DNA of 64,000 nt, taken from the NCBI GenBank assembly GCA_024500155.1, contig CM044876.1, forward strand, positions 9,243,001 to 9,307,000, written 5' to 3'. Both the position numbers and the translations under genes were made by a program. Each line of letters opens with the position of its first letter. The first letter of the stretch is position 1. The notes below the pieces were generated by a model. The model had not been told where the DNA came from and made no database searches. It saw only the letters and a list, made by a program, of their open reading frames with translations. Shown one piece after another: positions 36,698 to 49,771 of this stretch. The stretch comes from Chenopodium formosanum (taxonomy: Eukaryota > Streptophyta > Magnoliopsida > Caryophyllales > Amaranthaceae).

Positions 36698-39668
36698 ATG
36701 GCGGACGAAAACCCACAATCCGACGAACCCCCCACCTCCACAAAAACAACAACAACCGCCATTGATGAAGATGACTTAGAGCTTAGCCTCTCTCTCCGCC
36801 CTCTCAATTGCTCCTCTTCTTCTCCACCTTTATCTAAGAATGTTCTGGAACCTTCTTCCTTTGTTTCCGCCTCCAACGGTCAGATCCTCTCGAAGCGTGA
36901 CGCGCAAGCTCTCCGCCGCCATGAAGCAAAGCTAAAGCGTGACTTGAAACGTAAATCCTCCGCTAAAAACGACGTCGTTGCTGGTAATCATCAACAGGAG
37001 GATTTTCTCGATGAACGTCGTCGGAAACTTCTGAATTTAGGGTTTCCGGGAACTACGCCGCCGTGGTTAGGGTGGAATGCTGGTATTTATCAAGGGCAAA
37101 ACGGTAATTTCACCTCTCAGAATGACGGTGCCGGCGCCGGTGGTTCTATTTCTAGCGGTAGTTCCTCTGGAATTTCTGATAATTACCAGTGTATTTCTGG
37201 TACAGGTAATTTCTTCTGAATTTTTAATTTATTTTGAATTAATTGATTAATTAATTTGGTTATTTAATCAGGTTTTTGGTTTAATGATTTAGAATAGAAT
37301 TGATTTTTAATCAATTGCAAGTTGAATGGATTTTATTCTGTAATTTCGTTTTCAAGGAAGATCTGTCTTTTTAATTTGATTTTAATGTTGTTACAAGTTG
37401 CTAATATTATAAATTTGATAATAATACTAGAATAAAAAAGCCACATGAGGTTAGTAATCAAATGTTGTTTTATCAAATAAAAAATGATCCAATTGGTGGA
37501 GAAAGATAATATTTTTAATAATCATAGGATTAAGAAAGGGTAATCCCGATATTATAGTTAATTATATATATTAAAGAATGTGTAATTGGGGTTGTTTTTA
37601 AATGAATTAGAAGGGTATGAATGACATTGTTGTGGAATTATGCTTTAGGTTGATATGATATGACACTGAGTCACACTGATTGCAATTTGCAAGTTGTATT
37701 AATTTCTTAATTTGGGGTGCAAAGTCATTAATCAAGTTGTAATTCTTAAATTGTGCCAAAGAACACCTAGTTGTACACATTGCTTTAATTTATAATTATG
37801 GACGGTGACGGTGTTGGTGTTCCTAATCAATGACTATTAGGTAATGAATAATGATATTAATCATCCGATTTTGATGGATTAATAAAAGAAACTTAGGAGT
37901 ACTAAGAGTAATATATTAGTTCGAGAATGTTCATACGGAGTCACAAAGGGCAATGATATGGATTAGTTTTTGGTTTTGGATTGATTTGGTAGATGATAAC
38001 ATAAGATTGGATTTGTGTGATTGTGATTAATGTGCAGATTATAAATATTAATGTATGCAATCAAGGGGAATGCATTGCTGAATTGGGGTTAGATTTCCAT
38101 GAGTTAATAAAAGAAACATTTGAATACTACGAGTAATGATGCAAATTATTCTTCGATTTTAATTGTTTTTCTCTAATAGAGTTGGCTTTGTAGATTGAGT
38201 TGGAAGATGATAACTTAAGATTTGATTTGTGATTATGATCAATTCTTAGATTATAAATACTACTCCCCTTAATTGCATACATTCTTAGATTATGTATGCA
38301 ATATAGCGGAATGCAGTGCAAATTTGGAGTTGAATTTTAATCTTTTGTCGTGACATCATGAGTGACGGCTTCTAGTAATCAAGTATTACCTGATTGTTTA
38401 TCTCAGTATTCAAGTTGTTCGACCATGGAGATAAGATTAAATATTACACATGATTACATATTTTTTGGAAGATTTAATATTGTTAATCAGCATTGGGTTG
38501 GTCTGTGATAATCTGCACAGTCCAATCATGTTGACAAGGATGTTGATTTTCTGTTTAACCTGGATAATATTGTAATCAACTCGTTTGGAGTCTGTTTAAT
38601 CACATAAGTTGGCGAAGGTACAAATTAAACTCTCAGAAAATGGGTAGATAGTAGAGTTTGCAGTGTTTATATTCTTTAGAGTTTAGACTTAAATATAAGA
38701 ATGTCGATTGTTAACCTTAATCCTCGACGATTTCACATTGGAAGAATTGACACAATCAGAGTTTAAGAAGAGGATACAATGACTACATAGTTGATAACTA
38801 TAAGAGTTTCAAGTTTCAACTCATAGAAACATTTCCTAATAAATTCTTATACCAAATATCCCTGTAAACACAGAATGTTTTGTGTTCTTCTCATCTCCAT
38901 ATTGTGGTTCTTCGCCCCATAAAATTAGTTTTCTAGCTCTCTAGATTTTGGCAAAAAAACGATTGTCGATTTGTGATGTTTATCCAATGCTTGTGATGAA
39001 CTCTATTTACATATTTGGGATCTATTTGAGCTGACCTTTTGCTGTTAATTCTCCTATGTTCAGGTGGAAATAGCAGTGATGCTGGCAGTCATTCAAGTCA
39101 TCCTCACTCGCCATTGGCCCCAACAAATGCTCCGGCAACTAGTACTACTGCACAACCTTGTTCATCACAACTAGAACTTCAAATTAACTGTTCTAATCCA
39201 CCCCTCTCAAAACCCCCATTGTGTAACTCATACTCTAACAAGATTGAACTCGTCACGGGTTCTAGACAAGTCTCCAAGTCACCAGAAATACTGAATATAA
39301 CTTGTCAACAAAATGAAGCGCGACCTAACATTGACGATAGATTGTCAGATGATCATAACAAAACTCTTCGAACCACAATCCCCAAAGAAGCCAAAGGTGA
39401 AATTGGGAAGCCTCCAAAGCCCGTTGGGCTAATAGACCAGCAGAAACTTTTGTTTTCTCAAATGCCTTGTGTTTCCACCACCGGAAATGGACCCAACGGA
39501 AAGACATTAACCGGGTTTTTGTATAAATATTCAAATGCTGAGGTGAGCATTATATGTGTTTGTCATGGAGCATCATTCTCCCCAGCTGGTTTCGTGGAGC
39601 ATGCTGGAGGTGTCAATGTAGAATACCCTCTCAAGCATATTAGAGTGGTTCCTTTTGCCCTTGGTTGA
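36698..39668 (+). CDS. Ninja-family protein (AFP/NINJA), EAR-motif co-repressor adaptor (370 aa, 2 exons)
   Basis: Exons 36698-37205 and 39064-39668 (TGA) join in phase 1 to 1113 nt. The protein carries the three conserved blocks of the Ninja family: an N-terminal EAR repression motif LELSLSL (residues 27-33), a basic stretch RRHEAKLKRDLKRK (about 73-86) and a C-terminal domain with TGNGPNGKTLTGFLYKY, VSIICVCHG, FSPAGFVEHAGG and PLKHIRVVP. In known members the EAR motif recruits TOPLESS co-repressors; the C-terminal domain binds JAZ proteins (NINJA) or ABI5-type bZIPs (AFPs), so the protein should act in the nucleus in jasmonate or ABA signalling. Which subgroup cannot be settled by eye. The start is the first ATG after a CT/GA-rich leader. 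Upstream G-box-like motifs lie at 36486 and 36446. Confidence 0.9.
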
Positions 39669-41404
39669 GACCTTGATCTAACCTTATGAGCTGTTGAGTA
39701 TTGCTAAATTGGAGGAAGATCGAGATCGTAAGACTCTTTCTGGCTTCTGTTAGTTTTTCTTAAGTAGTACAGGCAAACTTTCTTTTTGTAGCAGTACAGG
39801 GTATAGATAGGAAATTCTCAAATTCTTTGTTCTGAATGTTGAACTTTTTTTTTCTTTTTTTTTTTTATCTAACTAAATTAGTAACATTGGATGTTAATTA
39901 TAATTTTATACTTTTGTATAAGGTTTATTATGAATTCAATTAATCTTTCCTAGTTAGCCAGTTTGAAGCTTAAGATTCTTAAATCTTCCTTGCACACTTT
40001 GATAAAATGGTATTTAATACTACAAAAAAACATATCGAACGTGACATGTTGCAATTGTATACTTAAGAGAACCTATAGGTGAATTCGAGAACCTATAGGT
40101 GATCAAGGTGAATGCAAGCACAAATTCGAGTATAAAGGTCACATGAAGAACATGGATCTATTCTTAGTATTACATGGAGTATGAGCTCGAGCAAGACTTG
40201 ACTCACATGGTAAGCGTCTTATCCTAAAGGTATTTGGAGTTGGAGGTGGGGTTCTCAGTTCTCTCACTTCAACCCCTATTTACAAGTGTGTAGCTCGCAA
40301 ACATCGGACCAATAGATCCGTAAGAGTTGAAATGTGGTCAATATCTTTCTCATTAAAAAAACATTATGCATGCACATATTTGCCACCGCCCATGGATTTA
40401 TTTGTACAAATTACAACGTTAACTTCCCAATAAAGCTTTGCCGTGTACAAGTTCAAGCAATGCACGCAAAAGAAAGAAGGGAAAAAGGCATCTGCTTCAG
40501 GAACACTGAACACATCTAAAAAGCATATAAACTGCTATATTTAGAAGAGCATTATGATGTCTTTTTAATTGCCACATGGTGTTTTTATTTGGTAGTTCCG
40601 TCCTCATAATGTTATTTGTTTTATTCTTCCCTCCTTAATTCCCGTGTAAATTTCCAAAGAGCAATGTAATTTAGGGACGGAGGGAGTATATATCTATCCA
40701 AAATTAAACTTTTTTCTCATTACATGAAAGGTTATGATGTTATGGGAGACATTTATTTCCCTTCAAAAAAAAAAAAAAAAGAGACATTTATTTTTAGGCC
40801 GAAGTAATAATTATCTACGATGAAAATCAAAGATCTTTTACACCCGCCCGAATATCCTTTTTAGTTCCTTATATAGGTGCATGTTATAGGCAGCCGATGA
40901 AGAACATGTATGTGTTCTCAAGTCTCAGCTAACTTGGGTTTTGTTTACGTGAACAAGTTTATTTCTACTACGGAGTACTTTCTATGTAAATTTAATCATT
41001 ATCTTTTATTTAAAATTGCTGATTTTGTGTTTTCATTCCTTAAGTCATGTGTGATTTCATTCCTTAAGTCATGTGTGATTTCATTCCTATTATGTGTGAA
41101 TATATGAATTGATAGGATGAACAAATTTCCTAATTTATTATGAATTTATTCGCTATCTTTGATAAGGTTTGTTTTAGTAATCAATGCATGCATATAACAC
41201 AGACTTAACTAGGTGCTATAATACAAATTATAAGTTACAAATCGAGGTGGGAGAATGGAACATGCGACTGTATACATTCTCTCATTCTTAGATCAAGACT
41301 TAAGGAGTAAGTATTTATTGACATACTTGATTACCTAGTACAGAGTACTTATTATTTTAAAGAAAAGGTTATTGAATAACGGTATCTATATAATAAATAA
41401 TTTT
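39669..41404. other. Intergenic after the Ninja-family gene
   Basis: 3' UTR, then AT-rich DNA. A lone Stowaway-type end (GGGACGGAGGGAGTA) lies near 40673 and a three-copy TTCATTCCTTAAGTCATGTG repeat near 41033-41095. No gene. Confidence 0.55.
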
Positions 41405-41868
41405 GTTTGCGGCCCGTGCGGCAAGGGTTACCCGAGTTTTTCGGTCAGGGGTTACTCAAGCTACTCGATTAAGGATTACTTGAATTACTCCTAACGACTG
41501 AGTAACCCCTCAAGTAACCCCTGACTGAACCCTCAAGTAACCCCTAACCGAACTCTGTAAGTAACCCCTGACCGAACTCCTTAAATAACCCATGACCAAG
41601 TAATTCGAGTAACCCCTAACCGATAACTCGAGTAACCCTTAATCAAGTAACTTGAGTAACCCATGATCGAGTAATTCTTGACCGAGTGAACCCCACGAGA
41701 TCCCTGTCCGATCCCCTCAAGTAACCACTGACCGAGTAACTTAAGTAACCCTGAAGAGAAAAGAAAAAAAAAAACCTCGACGGGTAACCCCTGACAAAAA
41801 AACTCGGGTAACCCATAACAAAAAAAGTCGGATAATCCCTGTCGCATGGTGTGACCTACTGCATCAAA
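41405..41868. repeat. Fold-back element with GTAACCCCTGACCGA arrays (copy d)
   Basis: Left end TTTGCGGCCCGTGCGGCAAG and right end (minus strand) TTTGATGCAGTAGGTCACAC, degenerate inverted ends of the same type as copies a and c. Interior: a few GGGGTTACTCAAG units, then about twenty GTAACCCCTGACCGA/GAGTAACCC units in reverse orientation. A 37-bp poly(T) follows at 41887. Confidence 0.65.
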
Positions 41869-41882
41869 TAGTTGCTGCACCT

Positions 41883-41923
<41 letters not shown>

Positions 41924-42971
41924 CTCGTTGGGCGGGCATCCTAATTTTGGCTTGGTCCAAAAATGGTCTGAAAAAGTGGATTTTGGGCACAATTCTTTGG
42001 CCTGATAAGCCCGTTGAAAACTTTGACCTAAAATGGGCCAATTTTACTTGACAAGGCCCAACCTGGCACAGGCCAACACATGATCAGGTCTTGAATAAAC
42101 TCAAAGAAGATGCACCTTTCGAATTTGATTTGATATGCAACTTAATAATACTCACTAAGTCAATAGTCACTAGAATCTCAGTGATTGTATAATTGTGGAG
42201 TTGAAGAAAAATAATTAAACCAAAGAAGTAAAGGGCGAGAACTAAGAAACAAGATAGAAAAGAGGAGTGAATTAGACCGTATTATCTTTGCAATAAATTT
42301 GGAAAATTAATCAACATCATACTTCCTTGAGTTCCTTCCCTTTGTCTCTAACTAATTTGATGATATTCTACACCCAAATGAGTACGAGCGACCATTATTA
42401 ACAAAGAGTCAAAAACACATAAATGTTATTGAATAGGCGATTAGGCAGGCAGTATATGGACAAAGTTCACTGGAGATTTATTTATACATCGGGTGTACAT
42501 AGAGGTAGTTTACTGAAGGAAAAGTAGGTGGTGTGTGGATGGAAAATCCTTGAGTGAACCTAACTTTAGGTGCACTTGAGTGTAGTTAAAAATTTGTTGT
42601 ACTTGGACAAAAACAATGTAAGTAAAAAAAAACCCATGTGGTAGATATTACTAGGGTTGTTCACCGATTTAAAATTTGATTAGAATGACTAAAGATCAAA
42701 AATTTAAAATTGAAGACCCGAGGGTAGGAATGTTTTTGCTCGGATTGAATCTGGACGGGAATGTTTTGGACTATTATTTCAATTTCTGTAAGAAGTGTTT
42801 TTATAATGTTAAAAGAATTCGGTATGACCAATTTTTGAACACCCCTATGTATTCAAGAGTACTCCCTTCACATGTTGGCTTTTATACAATTATATTTTAG
42901 CTAAAATAAGCATATCAGAAAAATAATTTCAATTCATCATTAAATAAAGCAAAGACAACAAAACCTAGGTA

Positions 42972-43058
42972 CTACCTCTGTTACAAGTTGTGTGCAACGA
43001 TATGACATAAAGTAGAGAGGAAAAATGTCTAATCGTTGCACATAACCTGTAACGGAGG
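42972..43058. mobile_element. Small Stowaway MITE abutting the next one
   Basis: CTACCTCTGTTACAAGTTGT and CATAACCTGTAACGGAGG form inverted ends, with GCAACGAT/ATCGTTGC extending the stem. TA flanks both sides; the right TA also serves the element at 43061. Confidence 0.75.
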
Positions 43059-43060
43059 TA

Positions 43061-43434
43061 CTCCCTCCGTTCCCTAATGTTTTTTACGTTTGGAATTATG
43101 CGCGGTAATTAAGAAATTGTATAAAGTTGAGGTATATTGGAATATTTCAATGATTGAAAGTACAAATTTATTGAAAAATACAATGTTGAGCATGTGGGGT
43201 GGAGAAATTAGAGGAGAGAGGAGAGAGAAAGTAATAATAAGTGTTGAAAAACTATTAAAATAGTACAAAAAGTACAATAGCACATGAAAAAGTAAGGACT
43301 TTTGAGTAAAAAAATTGTAAAACAAGGGTAATTTAGTCCAAAATTTATGATCAAAATAGGAAAGATACTAAATGTAAAGAATAAAATGGAACACCCTAAA
43401 TGGAAACGTAAAAAACATTTAGGAACGGAGTGAG
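43061..43434. mobile_element. Stowaway MITE
   Basis: CTCCCTCCGTTCCCTAATGT at the left; ACATTTAGGAACGGAGTGAG at the right; TA on both sides. 374 bp, non-coding. Confidence 0.85.
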
Positions 43435-43449
43435 TAGTATATAAAATTA

Positions 43450-43491
43450 TAAATAACAAAAACAAAAACAAAAACAAAAACAAAAACAAAA
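43450..43491. repeat. (ACAAAA)n microsatellite
   Basis: Six or seven CAAAAA units directly after the Stowaway at 43061-43434. Confidence 0.85.
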
Positions 43492-43740
43492 AATAAAAAT
43501 TAAATATTAAATTCATTTTTTTTTTTTTTTTTTGAAAGAATTAAATTCATTAATAGTACTCCAACCCACCTTTTTTTAAAAAAATTTCCGAAAATAGTAA
43601 AATGAGGAGAGAGAAAGACAACCCAATAGTAGCTCTCACACACACAGAGTCACACCCCTCGTCACAGTGGATCACTACCCACACTCACTCTCCCACTCGT
43701 CAGTCCCTCTCATAACAAACCAACACAATTATTCCTTTTC

Positions 43741-43742
<2 letters not shown>

Positions 43743-43784
<42 letters not shown>
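43743..43784. repeat. (TTA)n microsatellite
   Basis: About fourteen TTA/ATT units in the leader region of the G3BP-like gene, roughly 350 bp before the ATG. Confidence 0.9.
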
Positions 43785-43785
<1 letters not shown>

Positions 43786-44134
43786 TTTACCCTATTTTTA
43801 ATTCCTCCCCTCTCTCTTCCCCTCTCTCTCTCCGCCGCCGCAACTTCCTCCTTCCTCCACCATCTCTAAACCCTAACCACCACCTTCTTCTCGGCGAGGA
43901 GAGAGAATTTCCCCTTTCTCAAACCCTAATTTACAATCCTCTGTCTCTCCTCGCTTCCCCAATTTCCTTCGATCAATCTTCCCTATTTTACAATCCTCAG
44001 GTATTTTTAATTTATTCTTCTTCTCTCCAAATCGCGCCTTTTTTCCGATCTTCAATTTCTTACCCTAATTTTTTATTTATTTTTTTCGATTTTTTTTATT
44101 GTGATTTTGTCTACATTCTAGGGTTTGCGAAAAT

Positions 44135-47100
44135 ATGGCAGCACCTCAACCTCAACCTCCTACTGCCTACATTCCACCCGATGAGGTTGTAACTCTAACT
44201 CCATTTATTTTCTTCTTTATTATTTGTATTTTCTGATTTTTTTTAATTTTTTTTTTACGTTTTTTGGATGTGATTTAGGTGGGAAATGCGTTCGCAAGGC
44301 AGTATTATACAATACTTCAGCAATCTCCTGCACTTGTTTACCGATTTTATCAGGATATCAGTAAGCTTGGTCGTCCTGGAGATGATGGTGTTATGGGGTT
44401 TACTTCTACCATGGATGTAAGCTTCTGTTTTTTCTCAGATTTTTTTAATATTATTTTTGATTATTTTTGTTTTTGTGGGTCATTTATTGTTTCATGTTAT
44501 AATAATATATGTAGCAGATTTTAATAATGTGTACTTGAAAAGTTATTTTAGTTTTATTTATATACTCGTATTACAGTATGCTGTGATGTTTGTTCCACGT
44601 AATTGTAGTCTGGATCTATGTGGGATAAATGATGTTTGTTTATATTATTGGATTAATAACGCAAATTTGCAAGTATTAGAATTGTTGGGTTTTTTTTTTT
44701 TTGTTGTTGTAATTAAGTTAAAGTGTTGGTTGTGTGTGTCCAGCTGATGAATAATCTGTGTGGCTGATGGAATGGATTTCGTGCTTTTGTTGCTTTTCTT
44801 TGGGTTAACTGTATTTTGATTTTACGGTTTTACTGTGTTTGGTCTTCTATGGTCTTTCGATTGGATATGGTCAATATGGGTATTCTGTGAGTGTGTGTTA
44901 TGATCAGAATAAGTATCATGGAAGTCTTGTATTTTACTGATTCTAATATGCGATTGTCAATTCTTCTTTTCAGTAAATAGTTCTTGTAAGTATGTAGAAA
45001 GTGGTTATTGTTTGATATTTGCTCATATGAGGTATCTATTGTTTGCTATCTAGGCTATCAATGCGAAGATACTGTCGTCTGGAAGTGTTAAGGCAGATAT
45101 TAAGTTTGTTGACGCGCAAGAATCCTATAATGGGGGAGTGATTGTTCTTGTCACTGGATCTTTGATTTATGCTGATGAATCGAAGCGGGGTTTCATTCAG
45201 ACTTTTTTTCTGGCACCTCAGGATAAAGGGTTTTTTGTTTTGAATGACATGTTAAGATTTGTTGAAGATGTTCCTCATCAAAAGGAGAGGCAAAATGGTA
45301 GTATAGCACCAACTGCTCCGGTTCATGGTAATGAATTGTTTCTGTTTCTATTTGCTGTCAGTTTTATAGAGGAGTTTAGCTTCCTGTCCTAATATTTCTT
45401 GCCTTGAATTTATTTTTTGTTGCTCCTATTTAAAAGAGGTGCCGCCAGTCCAAGAGAATCACATTATTGAAGAGTCCAATGGTGAAGTCTATAATCCACA
45501 TGAGAATGGTGTACTTCAAGTTGAGGAAGAGGAAGAAGAACCTGTGGCCGAGGTGGTTGATGAACTTCCGACTGACCCACAGGTTGCAGTTGAATCCATA
45601 GTTAAAGTTGAGGTTGAATCAAATGTCAAAGTTCCTGATGAACTTCCAAATGAGTCACAGGCCCCTAAGAAGTCATATGCTTCTATTGTAAGTACTAACT
45701 GATTACCTCTCTAGATATTACACCATGAAACAATTTACATCCTTACTCCTCCATGTGCTGAAAAATTGTTTTGTCTGGATGTGGAGAGTAACAGAAAAAA
45801 TCCAGTATAAAGTAAATAGATACTTATTTGCCAATTTCGCAAGAAGTTAACAAGGCTGCATTAATATTGTTTGTATTGCTTCATGTTTGAGTTTCAAGCC
45901 CAATTTTTGCTCTTAATGTATCATCCTATTGGAATAAGTTTATGCTATTGTTTTAATGATAATATGACTACTTTAGTTACTTGCTAAGTGAAGTATATTT
46001 AGTGGAGGACATTTTGGATTTTTCCTCTTGTATTTCAATTATATCTTGATGACTGTGCTAGCACAATGATGCGAGTGATGAAGTACAGGACTGCTGAAAT
46101 GAATTTCTAATTTTTGGATCTGCGTGCTTTCTTGATAACTTGGCTTTTGTGGTGTTAAAGGTTATGAAAGACACTCCTGTTACTGCACCAACTCCGAACC
46201 TTCCAAAATCTACACCTAAGGCTCAAGAGCAACAAATGCCTGTGAAAGCAGCTCCTGTGGCAGCAAACTTACCTTCCAGTGCTGATGTGGTTGATGATGG
46301 TAATAACCATGAGCCAGAAGGTAGCTTGTTCATCCATACATTACCATTTTATGAACTTATGATTGCTTCATCACATGACTATGGTTTTCTCTGAAGACAG
46401 TCAGTTACTGGTCATTACTTACTGCTACTTCCTTCTCACTGCTTTTTGGCAGGTGAGGGTCACTCAATCTACATAAAGAATCTGCCTTTTAATGTACCTT
46501 ATCTTGTGGTTGAGGAAGCGTTCAAAGGTTTTGGCCCAATTAAGAGTGGTGGCATCCAAATTCGAAAGAACAATGTAGGTTTGAAATTCTTGGTTTTGAT
46601 TTAGTTGAACGTCTTTTTTTGCCTTTTTTTTTTTATTTAAATTACTAAACTATGAGCTCATGTGGATCAGAGTTTCAGTTTTGGGTTTGTGGAATTTGAA
46701 GTGGCTGGTGCTGCGCGAAGTGCCATTGAGGTATGCCTTTTCACCGTCTGAAATTTCTAGCATGGCTTGCAGTTGTTTTACACAAGTTTTCATTTTGTGA
46801 TTTTACTTTAAAATTAATTATAGTTTGCAGACCAGCAGAACTGCACCCTTATGTTTTCTGTATTGGATTTTTGACAGCAAAACATCTTTAGCTTTCTGTA
46901 AACCTTTGAAATAGATATTCAAGAATTGTTTTTAAATTCTAGTCAGTACAATGTTGCTCTGAATTCTAAATGATTCTATTGAAGTGTATGACTTCAAGCA
47001 TCTAATAATGTATTGTAATGTCGTTGCTTTGTGCTGAAAATTTTGGAGCTGAATGGTTGTCAGAAGAGCATAATATTCAGAAATTGCTGATAATATTGCT

Positions 47101-47866
47101 ATAAGAGTTGGTTATCTAGTGAATAATGGAATGAGCAGAAATTCTGCTAGTCTAAATTATAATGTAGAGCTTCCCTTGTTAGTGAATATTTTTTTATTTT
47201 TTATTTAGTTAAGTGTCTGCTTTGTTATTTTACTGTTCCAGGCTTCACCCATTACAATTGCTGGGCGTGAAGTTGTGGTAGAGGAAAAGAAGTCCACTGG
47301 TTCTCGAGGTAAGTTTGGTTTCAGTTAATGTTTTTAGCTGGTCATATATGGCTTTTGGCTCGATCCACTGTGTCTCATTCGCTGATTCTCTCTCCCACCC
47401 TGAAAGAATAAAAAAAGATGAAGTGAAGAAATACTAGGGAAAAGGATGAAAAATGGTGGAGGGACCTGTGGAGTTGATGGATGTTGCATGTTCATTAGTC
47501 ATGGATCATGCTGTTCCCAGCTCATAATATTCTGCATTATTTCTGTTGTTCTGAAGGCTTACTAATCTGCTTGAGTGATTTTCATCTGCAGGACCCATCC
47601 GAGGGCGGTTCCCCTTAGGAAGAGGTGGTGGTGGATTCAAAGGTGAGGGAGGTAGAGGACATGGAGGTTATGGGGGAGGACGAGGATATGGCCGGGGAGA
47701 GGGTAACAGGAATGATTTTGGAAACAGGGGAGGTGGTCGAGGATACCATAACCGTAGTGAAGGGTTCCAAAGGAATGATCAAAATGGCAATGGAGCTGGG
47801 AGGATGAGTCGCGGTGGAGGTACGGGTATCAGAAGTACAAGAGCACAATTTACTCCTGGAGCTTAA
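44135..47866 (+). CDS. G3BP-like protein: NTF2-like domain, RRM and RGG tail (465 aa, 9 exons)
   Basis: Exons 44135-44185, 44279-44416, 45054-45327, 45437-45687, 46161-46320, 46453-46574, 46671-46730, 47242-47308 and 47592-47866 (TAA) join to 1398 nt. Domains: NTF2-like fold (about residues 16-130; VGNAFARQYYTILQQSP, GSLIYADESKRGFIQTFFLAPQ), an acidic/proline linker (VEEEEEEP), an RRM (about 293-370) with RNP2 IYIKNLPF and RNP1-like FSFGFVEF, and a glycine/arginine-rich tail. This is the architecture of plant G3BP proteins, cytosolic RNA-binding factors linked in other systems to stress granules and mRNA control. Exon 4 starts after an AGAG acceptor; only 45437 keeps frame. A 5'-UTR intron (44001-44121) fits CAG|GTATTT ... 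CTAG|GG just before the ATG. Confidence 0.93.
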
Positions 47867-49771
47867 GTGAGTTATCAATTAGATTGGATAGTCATTAAGG
47901 GGAGCAGTATCTGCTTGATTTTTTTGTCACTTCTTTTGACAGGAATATTTTACTTCTTTATTCCTCCGATTCTAAATTTTGGTCGGTCTGCCTTTTGGAG
48001 ATACATTAGATAGTATAAGAATGTTTTTGAGTAGGGTACCCTTTTAATGTGCATTGTAGGGGTGATGTAAGATCTAATTTCAGTTGGTATATCTAGCAAG
48101 TATTCAAGAGTCATGCTACTATCTTGGTTGAAATTGTGGTATAGTAGGATATTACTGGTATTTAAAATGAATTGACTTTGAATTGATTGTTTGCATCTTC
48201 TTTTGTTTACATTTTTTTTTTCTCATTTATTTATGATCTTATGACTTGTTTAAAAAGTGTGGATCATATACTTAATACTTCACTCTTTTAAGGATTATTG
48301 TACTATTGATCTTGTTTGGCACCGAGTGTTAGGGAGAAAAGCACAGTATGTATTTCATCAAAGTACCATTTTTATGATTCCTTCAAAAAAAAAAAAAAAA
48401 AAAAGTACCATTTTTATGAACGGCAGGAAGTCCTTGTGTATAAAGTGCAGCATATGTTTCATCAAAGTACCTTACTTGATGAACGATGGTATCAACATGT
48501 CATTTGGTTTAACTAATGGGTGCAATGGCTAAGTTAAGTCCTGATATTCGCTAATTGCTAATAGATTTTGCTGCTGTTGCATGTCACTGAAATTATCTTT
48601 GAAGGATTGTACAATATTGATTCGAGGTTTTGAGTTTGGTTCACAAGTTAGTATGAGTTTGAAATTAGGAATAAAATAATTTGAGGTTTTGAGAAAGTTC
48701 ACGTTAGTATGAGTTTGAGATTAGGAATAAAATTATGGCAACACTGCAACATAAGTTTAAAATGTGATTCTAAATACCGTGGTATTGTCAGGGAATTGTT
48801 TGATATTGGAAGTTTTTGTATTGAGCTAAATCTACACACCCTTTGAGTTTCTATATCGCATACCTTGGAGTTTTGAAATATGTAAAACTTGCAAATTTCT
48901 CATACACAAGTTGAGGGTTGTAGACTTGTAGGTACTCTAAACACATACCCCAAAAGGCTTAAATCAGACCTTTAGCACAAATGACCATGACTTCACTAAC
49001 GTCAATATGTTCATCAACAATTTAATTGTAGATGTTGCTCACACTCACCTCACTAGAAAAAAGGATGATATTATCCGCAAAGAAATAAAAACAATTAGAG
49101 AGAATATAACCATTCTGGTTAGCACAAAGAGTCTCCGACTGCAAGTTGGCTAACAAATCGGGCAAGATTATATGAAGTATTTTATAAATATACTCCATTT
49201 TAATATTGTACACAATTATTAGTAGCAAGTAATTTTACGACTGTTTCTTTAATACAAACAATAGTACATTATTATTTTGATTGGCTGATAACACAGTTTT
49301 ACAAAGTTGTGAGAACATTAGAGCATGTAATCCACAAAAGAATCAAATAATCTGCTCTGAGCCATTGCAGACTAAGGAAATTTTATCCACGACAGGCAAA
49401 TATATAGTTACGTATCAAACTCTATTTCACCAAAAACATGTATTAGAGCCAGTAATTTATACGAGCCATGTATTTATGAGCAAAATATACATTTAGATGT
49501 GTAACATGAATTCTGAACCATAGTCCTGTCAAATTTTACATGAATAAGTATCAAGTTGCCTCGATTGGAAATCACAGCTAATAAAAAAAAACCCGAGCTT
49601 GAATGCTAAATCATATGGCATGAACGAATTCTACAATTGACCAAAAATTTCCTACATAGCAGATAGAAAGCAACTAGATTCTCAAGTGAGTGGAAAGTGA
49701 TGAAGTGAACCTTGTAAACTTGACCGCCTTTATCAAGCAAATATTCAGTGAGCTTTTCCAAAGAAAAGAAA
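47867..49771. other. Convergent intergenic region
   Basis: Lies between the 3' ends of the G3BP-like and GAUT11-like genes. It contains a diverged direct repeat (CATCAAAGTACC at about 48356 and 48460) around an A-run. No gene. Confidence 0.55.

Noticed and set aside
36685..36876. Minus-strand frame over the Ninja-family start
   Set aside because: Shadow of the real first exon.
43208..43516. Minus-strand frame rich in F and L
   Set aside because: Created by a Stowaway and the (ACAAAA)n microsatellite.
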